Part shown: piece by piece, positions 18,030-25,534 of the stretch
Numbering within the stretch: the stretch's first letter is position 1
Layout of the letters: each line of letters starts with the position of its first letter
Assembly (NCBI GenBank): GCA_020831625.1
Contig: JAFIGD010000012.1
Location: 1-64,000, forward strand
DNA: 64,000 bases
DNA from: Verrucomicrobiota bacterium
GTDB taxonomy: Bacteria > Verrucomicrobiota > Kiritimatiellia > SS1-B-03-39 > UBA6053
Direction: 5' to 3'
Notes under the pieces: generated by a model
Databases searched by the model: none
The model's input: only the letters and a program-made list of their open reading frames with translations
What the model was told of the DNA's origin: nothing
Position numbers and translations under genes: made by a program

Positions 18030-19756
18030 TTAGGGTTGAATTTCGACAATGTCCCCGTGGAAGACTTCGAGGACTTCCCGGACGGTTTGATTACGCAACC
18101 AGGCCTGCGGATTCAAGCCCGCGCTTTTGGAATCGAAGGGGGCGTTTTCGCCGCCGGTGTTTTCGGTCGCCGCGGCGGAGGGGTCCACCGCTTTCCGGGA
18201 CCAGCGGACGGGGTGATCGAGGAGGGCGAATTCGATGTGGACGGGATGACCGAGCACTTTCTGGAAAAAGTGGCGGAGGCTGCCGGGGTCGAGGCGGCGG
18301 GCGTGGTCGAGGTCTTCGGCGAATTCGGGATCGAAGCCGATTTTCAGGTGGCTGGACGAGAGATCGGTGGGCCAGGAGTCGCGCAGGATATGCTGAAGGG
18401 TGGGCTGCACGACGGCGCAATGCTCCACGAGGTCGGGCCATTGTTCCTGCAGATCGTTGAGTGAGAGGATTTTCGACTCGTCCGTGACGGGGCCGGTTTC
18501 GGGTGCGGACGGGGGGACGGGCGGAAGCGGAGGCTCCGATGCCGGGGGCGTTGGCGCGGTGGGCTCAGGCGTCGGGCTTACTTTTTTTTTTCGGGGGCGG
18601 CGCTTTCGGCGGGCAGTCCGGCTTTGAGAGCCTGCACCTGGCGGAGGACCTCGTCGAGGGTGACATGTTGCGCGGCGCGGGCGGCGCGGATGAGGCTGGT
18701 TTCGAGCAGGGTGCGCTTGGACAGGCTGTATTTCAGGCGGGACTCGGCTTCGAGGAGGGTGTCGAGCAGATTGGACACGCGGGCGGGGTCGACCTGGGCC
18801 GCCTGCTTGCGGACGACTTCGAGCTGGCTGTCTGTGAGTTCCTTCAGAAGCTCGTTTTCGGGGCTGTAGGCCTGAATGAGGACGTTGCGGAGGTGTTCGA
18901 GGAGGTCGACGAGGACGCGTTCGAGGTCTTTTCCGGTTTCGTCGAAGCGGGCGATGGCGTTGAGGAGGCCCTGGATGTCGTGGGTGAGGATGGCGCCGGC
19001 GAGGTCTTCGAGGTTACGCTGGGAGACGAGGCCGAAGACGCTGAGGACATCTTCTTCGGCGAGGTCTTTGCCGCGGAAGGCGATGAGCTGATCGAGGGCG
19101 GACTGGGCGTCGCGCATGCCCCCCTGCGAGCCGCGGGCGATGGCGACGAGGGCGTCCATGGAGGCGTTGACGCCCTCGGCTTCACAGATGACGCGCAGGC
19201 GGTCGGCGATGTCCCGGGAGAGGATCCGGCGCAGGTCGAAGCGCTGGCAGCGGGACATGATGGTGGCGGGGATTTTCTGCGGCTCGGTGGTGGCGAAGAA
19301 GAATTTGACGTGGGGCGGGGGCTCTTCCAGGGTTTTGAGCAGGGCGTTGAACGCGCTGGTGGAGAGCATGTGGACTTCGTCGATGATGTAGATCTTGTAG
19401 CGCGAGTTGTTGGCGCCGAATTTGGCGTTTTCGCGGATTTCGCGGACGGCGTCGACGCTGTTGTTGCTGGCGCCGTCGATTTCGAGCACGTCCATGGAGG
19501 TGCCGGCGGTGATTTCCCGGCAGCGGTTGCAGGTGTTGCAGGGATCGATGGTGGGGCCGGTTTCGCAGTTGAGGCATTTGGCGAAGATGCGGGCGGTGGT
19601 GGTTTTTCCGGTGCCGCGGGGGCCGACAAAGAGGTAGGCGTGGGCGACGCGGTCGCGCTCGATGGCGCGGGCCAGGGTATCGGTGATATGGGCCTGGCCC
19701 ACCACGTCGGCGAAGCGTTGGGGACGGTATTTGCGGGCGATGACTTCGTATGCCAT
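18030..19756 (-). CDS. dnaX: DNA polymerase III gamma/tau subunit, with predicted -1 frameshift
   Basis: The clamp-loader ATPase. Zero frame gives a 392-residue gamma-like product ending in EKKK (stop at 18578-18580). It has Walker A GPRGTGKTTTARIF, a four-cysteine zinc site starting CLNCETG, DEVHMLS and the SRC motif. Directly before the stop lies A10G (18591-18581). In the -1 frame the reading frame continues through a proline-rich linker and a C-terminal domain to 18030, giving a 575-residue tau-like product; 1727 bases plus one re-read base is a multiple of three. The start at 19756 (MAYEVIARKYRP) has AAGGA 6 bases upstream. The C-terminal part looks like a separate gene starting at a GTG at 18428 only if the frameshift is overlooked. 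Confidence 0.9.
18578..18591 (-). promoter_or_regulatory. Slippery A10G tract with adjacent UAA in dnaX
   Basis: On the coding strand ten A residues, one G and the stop TAA follow each other directly. Ribosomal -1 slippage on A-AAA-AAG codons is known from E. coli dnaX, and transcriptional slippage on a nine-A run is known from Thermus dnaX. Both mechanisms are compatible with this tract. The downstream frame is open for about 180 codons and is not otherwise expressed from a credible start. Confidence 0.75.
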
Positions 19757-19820
19757 AAGATTCCTTGCGGGATGGATTTGTCCGCGAGTTCCGGCGACCC
19801 GGCTCGGGCCAGGCGGTCTA

Positions 19821-19914
19821 CGGCGCCCGGACAACTGGTCTTAGTGCTGCTGCCTTCCGGCCCTGACACGGTTCGTCCGTGTCCGTCGCATAGGACCCAG
19901 CCTTCAACACCGGA
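19821..19914 (-). ncRNA. ffs: Small signal recognition particle RNA
   Basis: The minus strand carries the conserved SRP domain IV core, with GTCAGGGCCGGAAGGCAGC and then AGCAC, the Ffh-binding loop. A hairpin GACACGG/CCGTGTC precedes it, and the two ends pair (CGGTG at the 5' end with CGCCG at the 3' end). The size, about 94 bases, fits the small bacterial 4.5S type without an Alu domain. It lies directly upstream of dnaX in the same direction, an arrangement also seen in Bacillus and others. Ends are set by the terminal helix and are approximate. Confidence 0.88.
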
Positions 19915-20010
19915 TCACCGGAACTCACGTTCAAATCATTGTTTGAATCCCCTAGCTTATCTGGACGGGAATGGCAAGCAGGGTCATGCATTTTGAGGGA
20001 TTTAGGCGGA

Positions 20011-22056
20011 TCACCAGTCCAATTCGATCAGGAGAGGATCGTGATCGCTGCCGCGGAGGGGGAGTTCGCCGGCGGGGGCGTCGGGGAAATCGGCGTTGAT
20101 ATGGAGAAAACTCGCCCAGACGAGGCGTTCGCGCAGGTTGGGGGACAGGAAGAGGTGGTCGAGGGTGCCGGCGTGGGCGCGGAACACGTAGCTGTAGGCA
20201 TTGGCGGGGTCCCGTTCGATGATCCAGTCGTAGGTGTTGAGCATGCCCGCGTTGTAGATGGAGCCCAGCTGATCAAGAGGCGGCCAGAAGGGATCGTCGG
20301 GGCGGGCGTAGTGGTTCAAATCGCCGCCGAGGATCACGCCGTCCTCGGGAAAGTGTTTTTTGAGGGTGGCCGCGATGGCGGCGTTGACGTCCGCCTGAAG
20401 GGTCCGGCGTTCGGTGCGCTGATCCGGGCGGGCGCTGAAGTGATTGTTGAGCAGCCAAAGGATCCGTCCGCTTTCGGCGGTTTCCCGCAGACCGAAGACC
20501 TGCACCGCCCGCGAAAAAACGCTGCTCAGGTCGGAGGGGGCCTCGGCTTCGAAGTAGAAATTGAAGGCCTTGGGGTTTGCAACCTCGGCATTCATGGCGA
20601 AGGGTCTCAGATTGAGGGGCAGGTCCGGGTTTTCGCCGAGGACGGGGTGACCGGCTTCGGCCGGAAGGGGTTCGAAGGTGTCGGGGCAGTAGAGGAAGGC
20701 GGTGATGATGCCGCGGAGGTCGCCGGCGTTGCGGTTGACGGCGCTGCCGTATACGGGCCCGCCCTGGGCGACGATTTCGAGAATCAGTTCCTGAACGGCA
20801 TCCAGTTCGCCGTCGGCGTCATTGACGGTGCCGAAGACCATGCCGTCCGGGGTGAGCACGGCGATGTCCTGATTTTCCATTTCCTGGAGCATCAGGATTT
20901 GCGGGGCGCGCAAGGCGTGGATGATCTGGTCGGCGACGATGCGGAGCTGTTCCCGGTATTCGGCGTCGGATGAGTGCAAATAGGTGAAGGGCGGCCGGAC
21001 ATGACCGGTGCCGGGGTTGGTGTGAAAGTCGACATCACTGAAGGGATCGTCCACAAAATCGTACAGATTTTCGATGTTATAGGTGGCGATGCGCAGGCGG
21101 TCTTTGGAGCCTTCCGGCACGGGGAGGTGCCACGTGGCGGGAGATTCGCCGCCGCGCCATTCCGGCAGATGTTCCACCTGAAGGATATAATTTCCGAAGC
21201 TGTATTGGATTCCGCCCGTGAGTTCCCCGGGAAACACGGTTCCGGTTTTCCAGGGCGGGAGGCGCTGATCGCCTTCCGGGGTGCGGCCGCGCAGGCCCAG
21301 ACTGCCAAGGACGACTCTCATGCCGTGGCCGTCCAACCGGTGTTCTTCGGGGACACCGCTGAGGGGATGCGGACCGCGGAACAGGCGCCGTTCCGCTGCC
21401 CGGGGGGCGGCGAGGTTGGGGTTTTCGGCGGGGGTGATCCAGATTTGGTAATCGGCGTTGCGGTTATTGGGGAAGGAGCCTGAAACGGTGGTCGCGCCGG
21501 GGTTCAGCGACACCCGCATGCCTTCATGCCGTTCGAGAATCCGGTGCGTTTCTGCCGGATCGATCGACAGTTCAAGCGGTGTCGGGGGCAGCAGCGCGTC
21601 CACATCTCCGCCGCTCCGGCGTTCCAGCAGCACCGCTTCGGAAAGCTCGGTCTGTCCGAAGCGTTCGTTCACCACCCCGCGAAGGGTGACGATATCGCCG
21701 AGTTCCAGCGGTGAAACGCCCTGGTCCTCCGTCCGTAAATTGATTTCGCCGCCGATATAGACAAAGATCCCGTCGGAGCTGAGCGGATCACCGTCGGCCT
21801 CGGCGGGGAGATCCTGCACCATGATGCCGAACAGCTCATGTCCGGCGGAGGCCCGCCAGCGGAGCATTTGATGCACGACGCCGCGGATGATCACGGTTTC
21901 GCCCGTGAGCGGGGAGCGGTGCCGCAATCCGTCGTCCGCGTTCGTGACGCGGCCCTGAACGGTTCCGATGGGCAGGCGGTCCGGATACGGTTCTGCGGCG
22001 AGGAGAGCGGGCAGCAGAAGCGCCGCGGCAAAAAAGGATAAACGTGTTTGCATCAT
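20011..22056 (-). CDS. Secreted endonuclease/exonuclease/phosphatase-family nuclease (ExeM/NucH-like)
   Basis: The 681-residue protein has a cleavable signal peptide (FFAAALLLPALLAAEP), an N-terminal OB-fold-like part beginning near VQGRVTNADDG, and a C-terminal EEP nuclease domain from about residue 330. Its metal and catalytic residues appear in RIATYNIENLYDF, MLQEMEN, ILGGDLNHY and GSDHDPLLIEL. This is the layout of ExeM/NucH extracellular nucleases that degrade DNA outside the cell for nutrients or biofilm turnover. A tandem ATG start lies only 5 bases after the stop of the XylR-like sensor gene and lacks its own clear ribosome site, so translation is probably coupled. No terminal anchor is seen. 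Confidence 0.8.
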   Translation of the reverse strand: MMQTRLSFFAAALLLPALLAAEPYPDRLPIGTVQGRVTNADDGLRHRSPLTGETVIIRGVVHQMLRWRASAGHELFGIMVQDLPAEADGDPLSSDGIFVYIGGEINLRTEDQGVSPLELGDIVTLRGVVNERFGQTELSEAVLLERRSGGDVDALLPPTPLELSIDPAETHRILERHEGMRVSLNPGATTVSGSFPNNRNADYQIWITPAENPNLAAPRAAERRLFRGPHPLSGVPEEHRLDGHGMRVVLGSLGLRGRTPEGDQRLPPWKTGTVFPGELTGGIQYSFGNYILQVEHLPEWRGGESPATWHLPVPEGSKDRLRIATYNIENLYDFVDDPFSDVDFHTNPGTGHVRPPFTYLHSSDAEYREQLRIVADQIIHALRAPQILMLQEMENQDIAVLTPDGMVFGTVNDADGELDAVQELILEIVAQGGPVYGSAVNRNAGDLRGIITAFLYCPDTFEPLPAEAGHPVLGENPDLPLNLRPFAMNAEVANPKAFNFYFEAEAPSDLSSVFSRAVQVFGLRETAESGRILWLLNNHFSARPDQRTERRTLQADVNAAIAATLKKHFPEDGVILGGDLNHYARPDDPFWPPLDQLGSIYNAGMLNTYDWIIERDPANAYSYVFRAHAGTLDHLFLSPNLRERLVWASFLHINADFPDAPAGELPLRGSDHDPLLIELDW

Positions 22057-22061
22057 CGGAT

Positions 22062-22946
22062 TCAGGTGGAGGCGCGTTCTTTAACGCCGATGGGGTCAAG
22101 GCGGGTGAATTTGGGAACATCCTCACCTTTCATCATTTTGTCCAGTAATTCGGCGGCATGAAATCCGATTTCCTGCCCTGGCATCATGACACTGCTGAGA
22201 GGCGGGGTGCAGGATTCGCAGTAATATTTGTTGTTGTCGACGCCGAGGATGGCGACGTCTTCGGGGATTTTCAGGTCGTGGTAGCGGCAGCCGTCGCAGA
22301 GTTGGACGGCCATGCGGTCCATGGCCATGAAGGCTCCGAAGGGTTTTTCAATTTGTGTCAGGAAATGGAAGGCGCTGAAGGGGGAGGAGTCGTGCAGACC
22401 CGGGAGCGGGTCGGTGTGAACGCAATCCATGCACTTGTTTTCGCTCCAGACCCACCACCAGGCGGCAAGGTTGTTATGCTGGCAGTACGTCCGCACGCCC
22501 TGCCAGCGGTCGATTTCAAAATTCCAGTTCATGCCGGAGACATAGAGGATTTTTTTCAGGCCCTTTTCATGGAGATAGCGGGCGCCCATATTCCCGATGG
22601 CGCCGGGGGTCGAGCTTAACTGCGGGAAGGGGGAGTCGGGAAGCAGGCCGGAGAGGTCAATCACCGGGCCGCCCCATTCCTGAAGTTGTTCCATGCGCTT
22701 GTGGTCGGTGATGTTGGCAATCACGCCCCGTAAATTTGGGGAGCGGAGGAGTGTTTTCAGGAGGTATTCCTGATGGCCCGCGTCGCGAAGCACCCACTGG
22801 GGCCGTTCGTTCCGGAATTGATTGACGCCTTTCAGGATTTGGGCATCGTAACCGGCGGGATTGAATCCGACCAGACCAATATCTTCCCATTGGCCATGGA
22901 TGGATTCATACAATTTCAGGGCTTCAGGATGGGTTTCAATATGCAT
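22062..22946 (-). CDS. XylR-type ligand-binding sensor lacking its AraC DNA-binding domain
   Basis: The 294-residue protein is a periplasmic-binding-fold (type I) sensor of the XylR/LacI class: IGLVGFNPAGYDAQILKG, NMGARYLHEKGLKKILYV, VAILGVDNNKYYCESCTPPL and SSVMMPGQEIGFHAAELL. In XylR-family activators the segment GVxERxST is followed by two AraC-type helix-turn-helices. Here the protein stops exactly after GVKERAST, and neither the N-terminus nor the flanking DNA has a helix-turn-helix. It could be a free sugar-sensing partner of another regulator, a dominant-negative form, or a truncation. GGAG lies just before the ATG at 22946; a TTG 9 bases upstream is also possible. The nuclease gene follows at once. 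Confidence 0.65.
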   Translation of the reverse strand: MHIETHPEALKLYESIHGQWEDIGLVGFNPAGYDAQILKGVNQFRNERPQWVLRDAGHQEYLLKTLLRSPNLRGVIANITDHKRMEQLQEWGGPVIDLSGLLPDSPFPQLSSTPGAIGNMGARYLHEKGLKKILYVSGMNWNFEIDRWQGVRTYCQHNNLAAWWWVWSENKCMDCVHTDPLPGLHDSSPFSAFHFLTQIEKPFGAFMAMDRMAVQLCDGCRYHDLKIPEDVAILGVDNNKYYCESCTPPLSSVMMPGQEIGFHAAELLDKMMKGEDVPKFTRLDPIGVKERAST

Positions 22947-23078
22947 AATCTCCAAGGATAGATCATTCCTATTTGAAAGGGAAGATGTTTTTTCGGTGGA
23001 GGTCGATAAGACAATGACTTTGACATCGATAGGATTTCATACTATTGGGACTTTCTGAGACTTCACGAAAGATTAATT

Positions 23079-23705
23079 ATGAGCAAACCACAAAGTGATA
23101 TGACCTTGTTGATTACCGGTAACGATCCGGAGTTGTTTGCGTGGTTTGTTGAGGATTCTCTTGCGGAAAAAGACGGCCAGGGGGGATATATTTTTCAAAA
23201 AGGTGAAACCAATGTCCGTTTTTATGGCGGGGAATCTCTCCCGGAGGATATCCCGGTTAACACGTTGGACGGTTGTTTTTGTCTGGTGCGTTTTGTGGAC
23301 TATCTGGGTATGCAGGAGCTCTCACAGCAGTTAAAAGTCCTGGCGGACGCGGTTCAAATCCCCATTCATTTTCTGATTTACCGCAAGGCGAATGAGCAGG
23401 ACTTCAAAATGAGCTGTCCGTTTTGCGGTCAAAAGCTTTGGGTCCGCGACGCGGATTTGGACAAGCGTGGCCGTTGTCCGAGCTGTAAAAAGGGGTTTAC
23501 GTTGCCGAAACAGGAGGATCAGGTGATACAATTGCTTGGGCTCAGGCAGGATGCGCCGGTATATCGGTTAATGCATGAGGATGCGTCCTCGCTGGCCGCC
23601 GCCGTGCGATTGTTCACAAAGCGCAAGCAGGAACGGGACGTGTTATTGTCCACGAAACAGGTGTTTCGGGAAAACGCGGACACAATGGTGCTCCGGGTGG
23701 ACTGA
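23079..23705 (+). CDS. Cytoplasmic protein with kinase-type zinc ribbon, unknown function
   Basis: A 208-residue soluble protein. The first 105 residues resemble no enzyme I can name; the pattern LLITGNDPELFAWF and IPIHFLIYRK suggests a receiver-like or P-loop-like alpha/beta fold without key residues. Residues 113-136 form a zinc ribbon with spacing CX2C-X16-CX2C. This is exactly the spacing of the N-terminal ribbons of the two kinases at 25535 and 28031, and like theirs it is followed by a short linker ending in a proline-containing segment. It may therefore bind the same partner or belong to the same pathway. It is convergent with the UDG-like gene, 3 bases apart. Confidence 0.5.
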   Translation: MSKPQSDMTLLITGNDPELFAWFVEDSLAEKDGQGGYIFQKGETNVRFYGGESLPEDIPVNTLDGCFCLVRFVDYLGMQELSQQLKVLADAVQIPIHFLIYRKANEQDFKMSCPFCGQKLWVRDADLDKRGRCPSCKKGFTLPKQEDQVIQLLGLRQDAPVYRLMHEDASSLAAAVRLFTKRKQERDVLLSTKQVFRENADTMVLRVD

Positions 23706-23708
23706 GGT

Positions 23709-24449
23709 CTACTTCGAGAGCTTTTTGCGGGTCCATTCGGGGACGGAGAGTCCGAGATCCTGCAGGATTTTCTGCAGATCGTTCCAGGCGGCGCGTTTCC
23801 CGGCGGCATTGTTGACGAGATACGAGGGCGCGTAGGTTGCGATCATGCGGCCGGCGGGACTGGTCTGCCATTTACCGCGGACGAGGTTCAGGCCCATGTT
23901 CAGGGTGCAAAACAGCTCATTGGCCTTTTCCCCCATGCAGAGAATGCGGCAGGCTTTGTCCGTGCAGTCCGTGATGTCGGTGACCGGTTCGGGGTTGTCG
24001 GGGAGGGGATATCCGATGGCGTACAGCATGGATTGCAGCAGTTCCCGGTATTCGGGCTGCTTCAGTTCGCCGGCTTCGAGAACCAGTAACAGGGTGGTTT
24101 GATCCGGTGAATGGTTTTCCAGACATTCCGGCAGTCGATCCAGGTGGAGCATGACCAACCCGGTGTTTTTTGCGGCGGGTGGTGCGGGCGCTGCCACAGG
24201 GGGGGGCGGTTTGGGATGAGGGGGTGGGGGCGCTGCGGTTTGGGCCTGCATGTCGGGCTTGGCTGCCGGGGCCGGGGCGGGTGCCAGTGTGGCAGAAGGA
24301 AGGGGGCCGGCGCAGGGCACGGACCGAATTCCCTGATCCTGCAAGTCCCGGACGAATTGATCCAGGGTGTTCAGAAGAGAGGACAGGGAGGATGAATCGT
24401 GAGCGGATGTCGGAGCGGATGTCGGAGCGGATGTCGGAGCGGATGTCAT
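23709..24449 (-). CDS. Degenerate uracil-DNA-glycosylase-like protein
   Basis: The 246-residue product has an Ala/Pro/Ser-rich first 100 residues and a C-terminal part resembling type 4/5 UDG: LLQSMLYAIGYPLPD, LCMGEKANELF, LVRGKW and GRMIATYAPSYLVNN followed by KRAAWNDLQKIL. Two key elements are lost. The N-terminal GExPG catalytic loop is not recognisable, and the conserved HPSYLL histidine is alanine (APSYL). The protein probably no longer excises uracil but may still bind DNA or a partner. Its ATG overlaps the stop of the pseudouridine synthase (ATGA), so the two are co-expressed. The start codon lies in a four-copy 12-base repeat. Confidence 0.55.
   Translation of the reverse strand: MTSAPTSAPTSAPTSAHDSSSLSSLLNTLDQFVRDLQDQGIRSVPCAGPLPSATLAPAPAPAAKPDMQAQTAAPPPPHPKPPPPVAAPAPPAAKNTGLVMLHLDRLPECLENHSPDQTTLLLVLEAGELKQPEYRELLQSMLYAIGYPLPDNPEPVTDITDCTDKACRILCMGEKANELFCTLNMGLNLVRGKWQTSPAGRMIATYAPSYLVNNAAGKRAAWNDLQKILQDLGLSVPEWTRKKLSK
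24401..24448 (-). repeat. Four perfect 12-base tandem repeats at the start of the UDG-like gene
   Basis: The unit GAGCGGATGTCG is repeated four times, the last differing in one base where the ATG lies. In frame it encodes SAPT copies in the N-terminal tail. Twelve bases is a multiple of three, so copy-number change would lengthen or shorten the tail without breaking the gene. Confidence 0.85.
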
Positions 24450-25408
24450 GGTGAGGGTTTTCGAAGGAGTTCCAAATAGTCGCGCATATCGGAGGGGAGC
24501 GGGGCTTCCAGGGACAGGAGTTCTTTGTGCTTTGGATGCGCAAAGCGCAAGCGAAAGGCGTGAAGCATTTGCCGGGGCGCGTGGGGCCAGCGTCCGCCAA
24601 GCTGGGCAAAGCGGCCGCCGTAAACGGTGTCGCCGAGGACGGGATGGCCGATATGCGCCATATGGACCCGGATCTGGTGTGTGCGTCCGGTTTCGATTCG
24701 GATCAGAAAACGCGAGGCGGTACCGGCGGCCAGGCCCTCTTCCAATTCATAACGGGTCAGCGCGGACCGCGCTCCGTCTCCGTTCACCATCTGTCGTTTC
24801 CGGTCTTTGGGGTGGCGGCCGATGGGAAGCTCCACCGTGCCACCGGCGTGTTGCGGGATGCCTTTGGTGAGGCACTGGTACTCTTTATGGATTTCGCGCT
24901 GTTTGAAAAGTTGCTGAAGGGATTCCAGCGCGGTGTTCGTGCGCGCGAAGATGATGAGCCCGCTGGTGTCGGCATCCAGGCGGTGAACCAGACCGGGGCG
25001 CATGGGGTCGTCGCCGACATCCGCCAGATCGGGAAAGGCGTGCAGGAGCGCATGCACAAGGGTGCCGGTCCGATGTCCGGGCGCCGGGTGCACCACCAGT
25101 CCCGCGGGTTTGTTCACCACGATTATGTCCCCGTCCACATGCAGAAGGTCAAGGGGGATGTTCTCGCCCTCCACTGTGTCGGGTTCCCGGGGCGGCGGAA
25201 TATCCACTTCCAGGGTTTGACCCGGCCGCAGGCGGTCCGATCCGCTCAGGGGAAGGCCCTGACTTTGAACCCGTTGTTCCTTGAACCATGTTTGGATTTG
25301 ACTGCGCGAAAATTCTGTAAATTGGTCCGACAACCATTTGTCCGCTCTCGGGTGGGCCGGAAACAGATCCTCCGGCAGGGTGAACGATGAGAGATCTTCT
25401 TGATTCAT
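24446..25408 (-). CDS. RluA/RluD-family 23S rRNA pseudouridine synthase
   Basis: A 320-residue enzyme with an N-terminal S4 domain (ADKWLSDQFTEFSRSQIQTW) and a catalytic domain containing VHRLDADTSGLIIFAR, where the aspartate of HRLD is the nucleophile, and RIETGRTHQIRVHMAHIGHP. It converts specific uridines of rRNA to pseudouridine; RluD-type targets in helix 69 are likely, but RluC or other paralogues cannot be excluded. Its start faces the first kinase gene, with about 125 bases between them, and its stop overlaps the UDG-like start. Confidence 0.88.
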   Translation of the reverse strand: MNQEDLSSFTLPEDLFPAHPRADKWLSDQFTEFSRSQIQTWFKEQRVQSQGLPLSGSDRLRPGQTLEVDIPPPREPDTVEGENIPLDLLHVDGDIIVVNKPAGLVVHPAPGHRTGTLVHALLHAFPDLADVGDDPMRPGLVHRLDADTSGLIIFARTNTALESLQQLFKQREIHKEYQCLTKGIPQHAGGTVELPIGRHPKDRKRQMVNGDGARSALTRYELEEGLAAGTASRFLIRIETGRTHQIRVHMAHIGHPVLGDTVYGGRFAQLGGRWPHAPRQMLHAFRLRFAHPKHKELLSLEAPLPSDMRDYLELLRKPSP

Positions 25409-25534
25409 GGTGACTTTTTCATTTCTTTTTTATGATTACAGTGTTTAGTTACGTCAACTGTATCTGTTTCGGTCCTTCGGGTCACGAAAACAGGCTTTAA
25501 ATTTATGACCTTTTGAACACAACGCTACACGATT

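Noticed and set aside
18030-18428. Separate small gene downstream of dnaX
   Set aside because: The frame is open continuously back to the A10G tract and has only a GTG start without ribosome site; better explained as the tau part of dnaX.
18503-19996. 497-codon + strand open frame opposite dnaX and ffs
   Set aside because: Gly/Ala/Val/Asp-rich shadow covering dnaX motifs and the SRP RNA.
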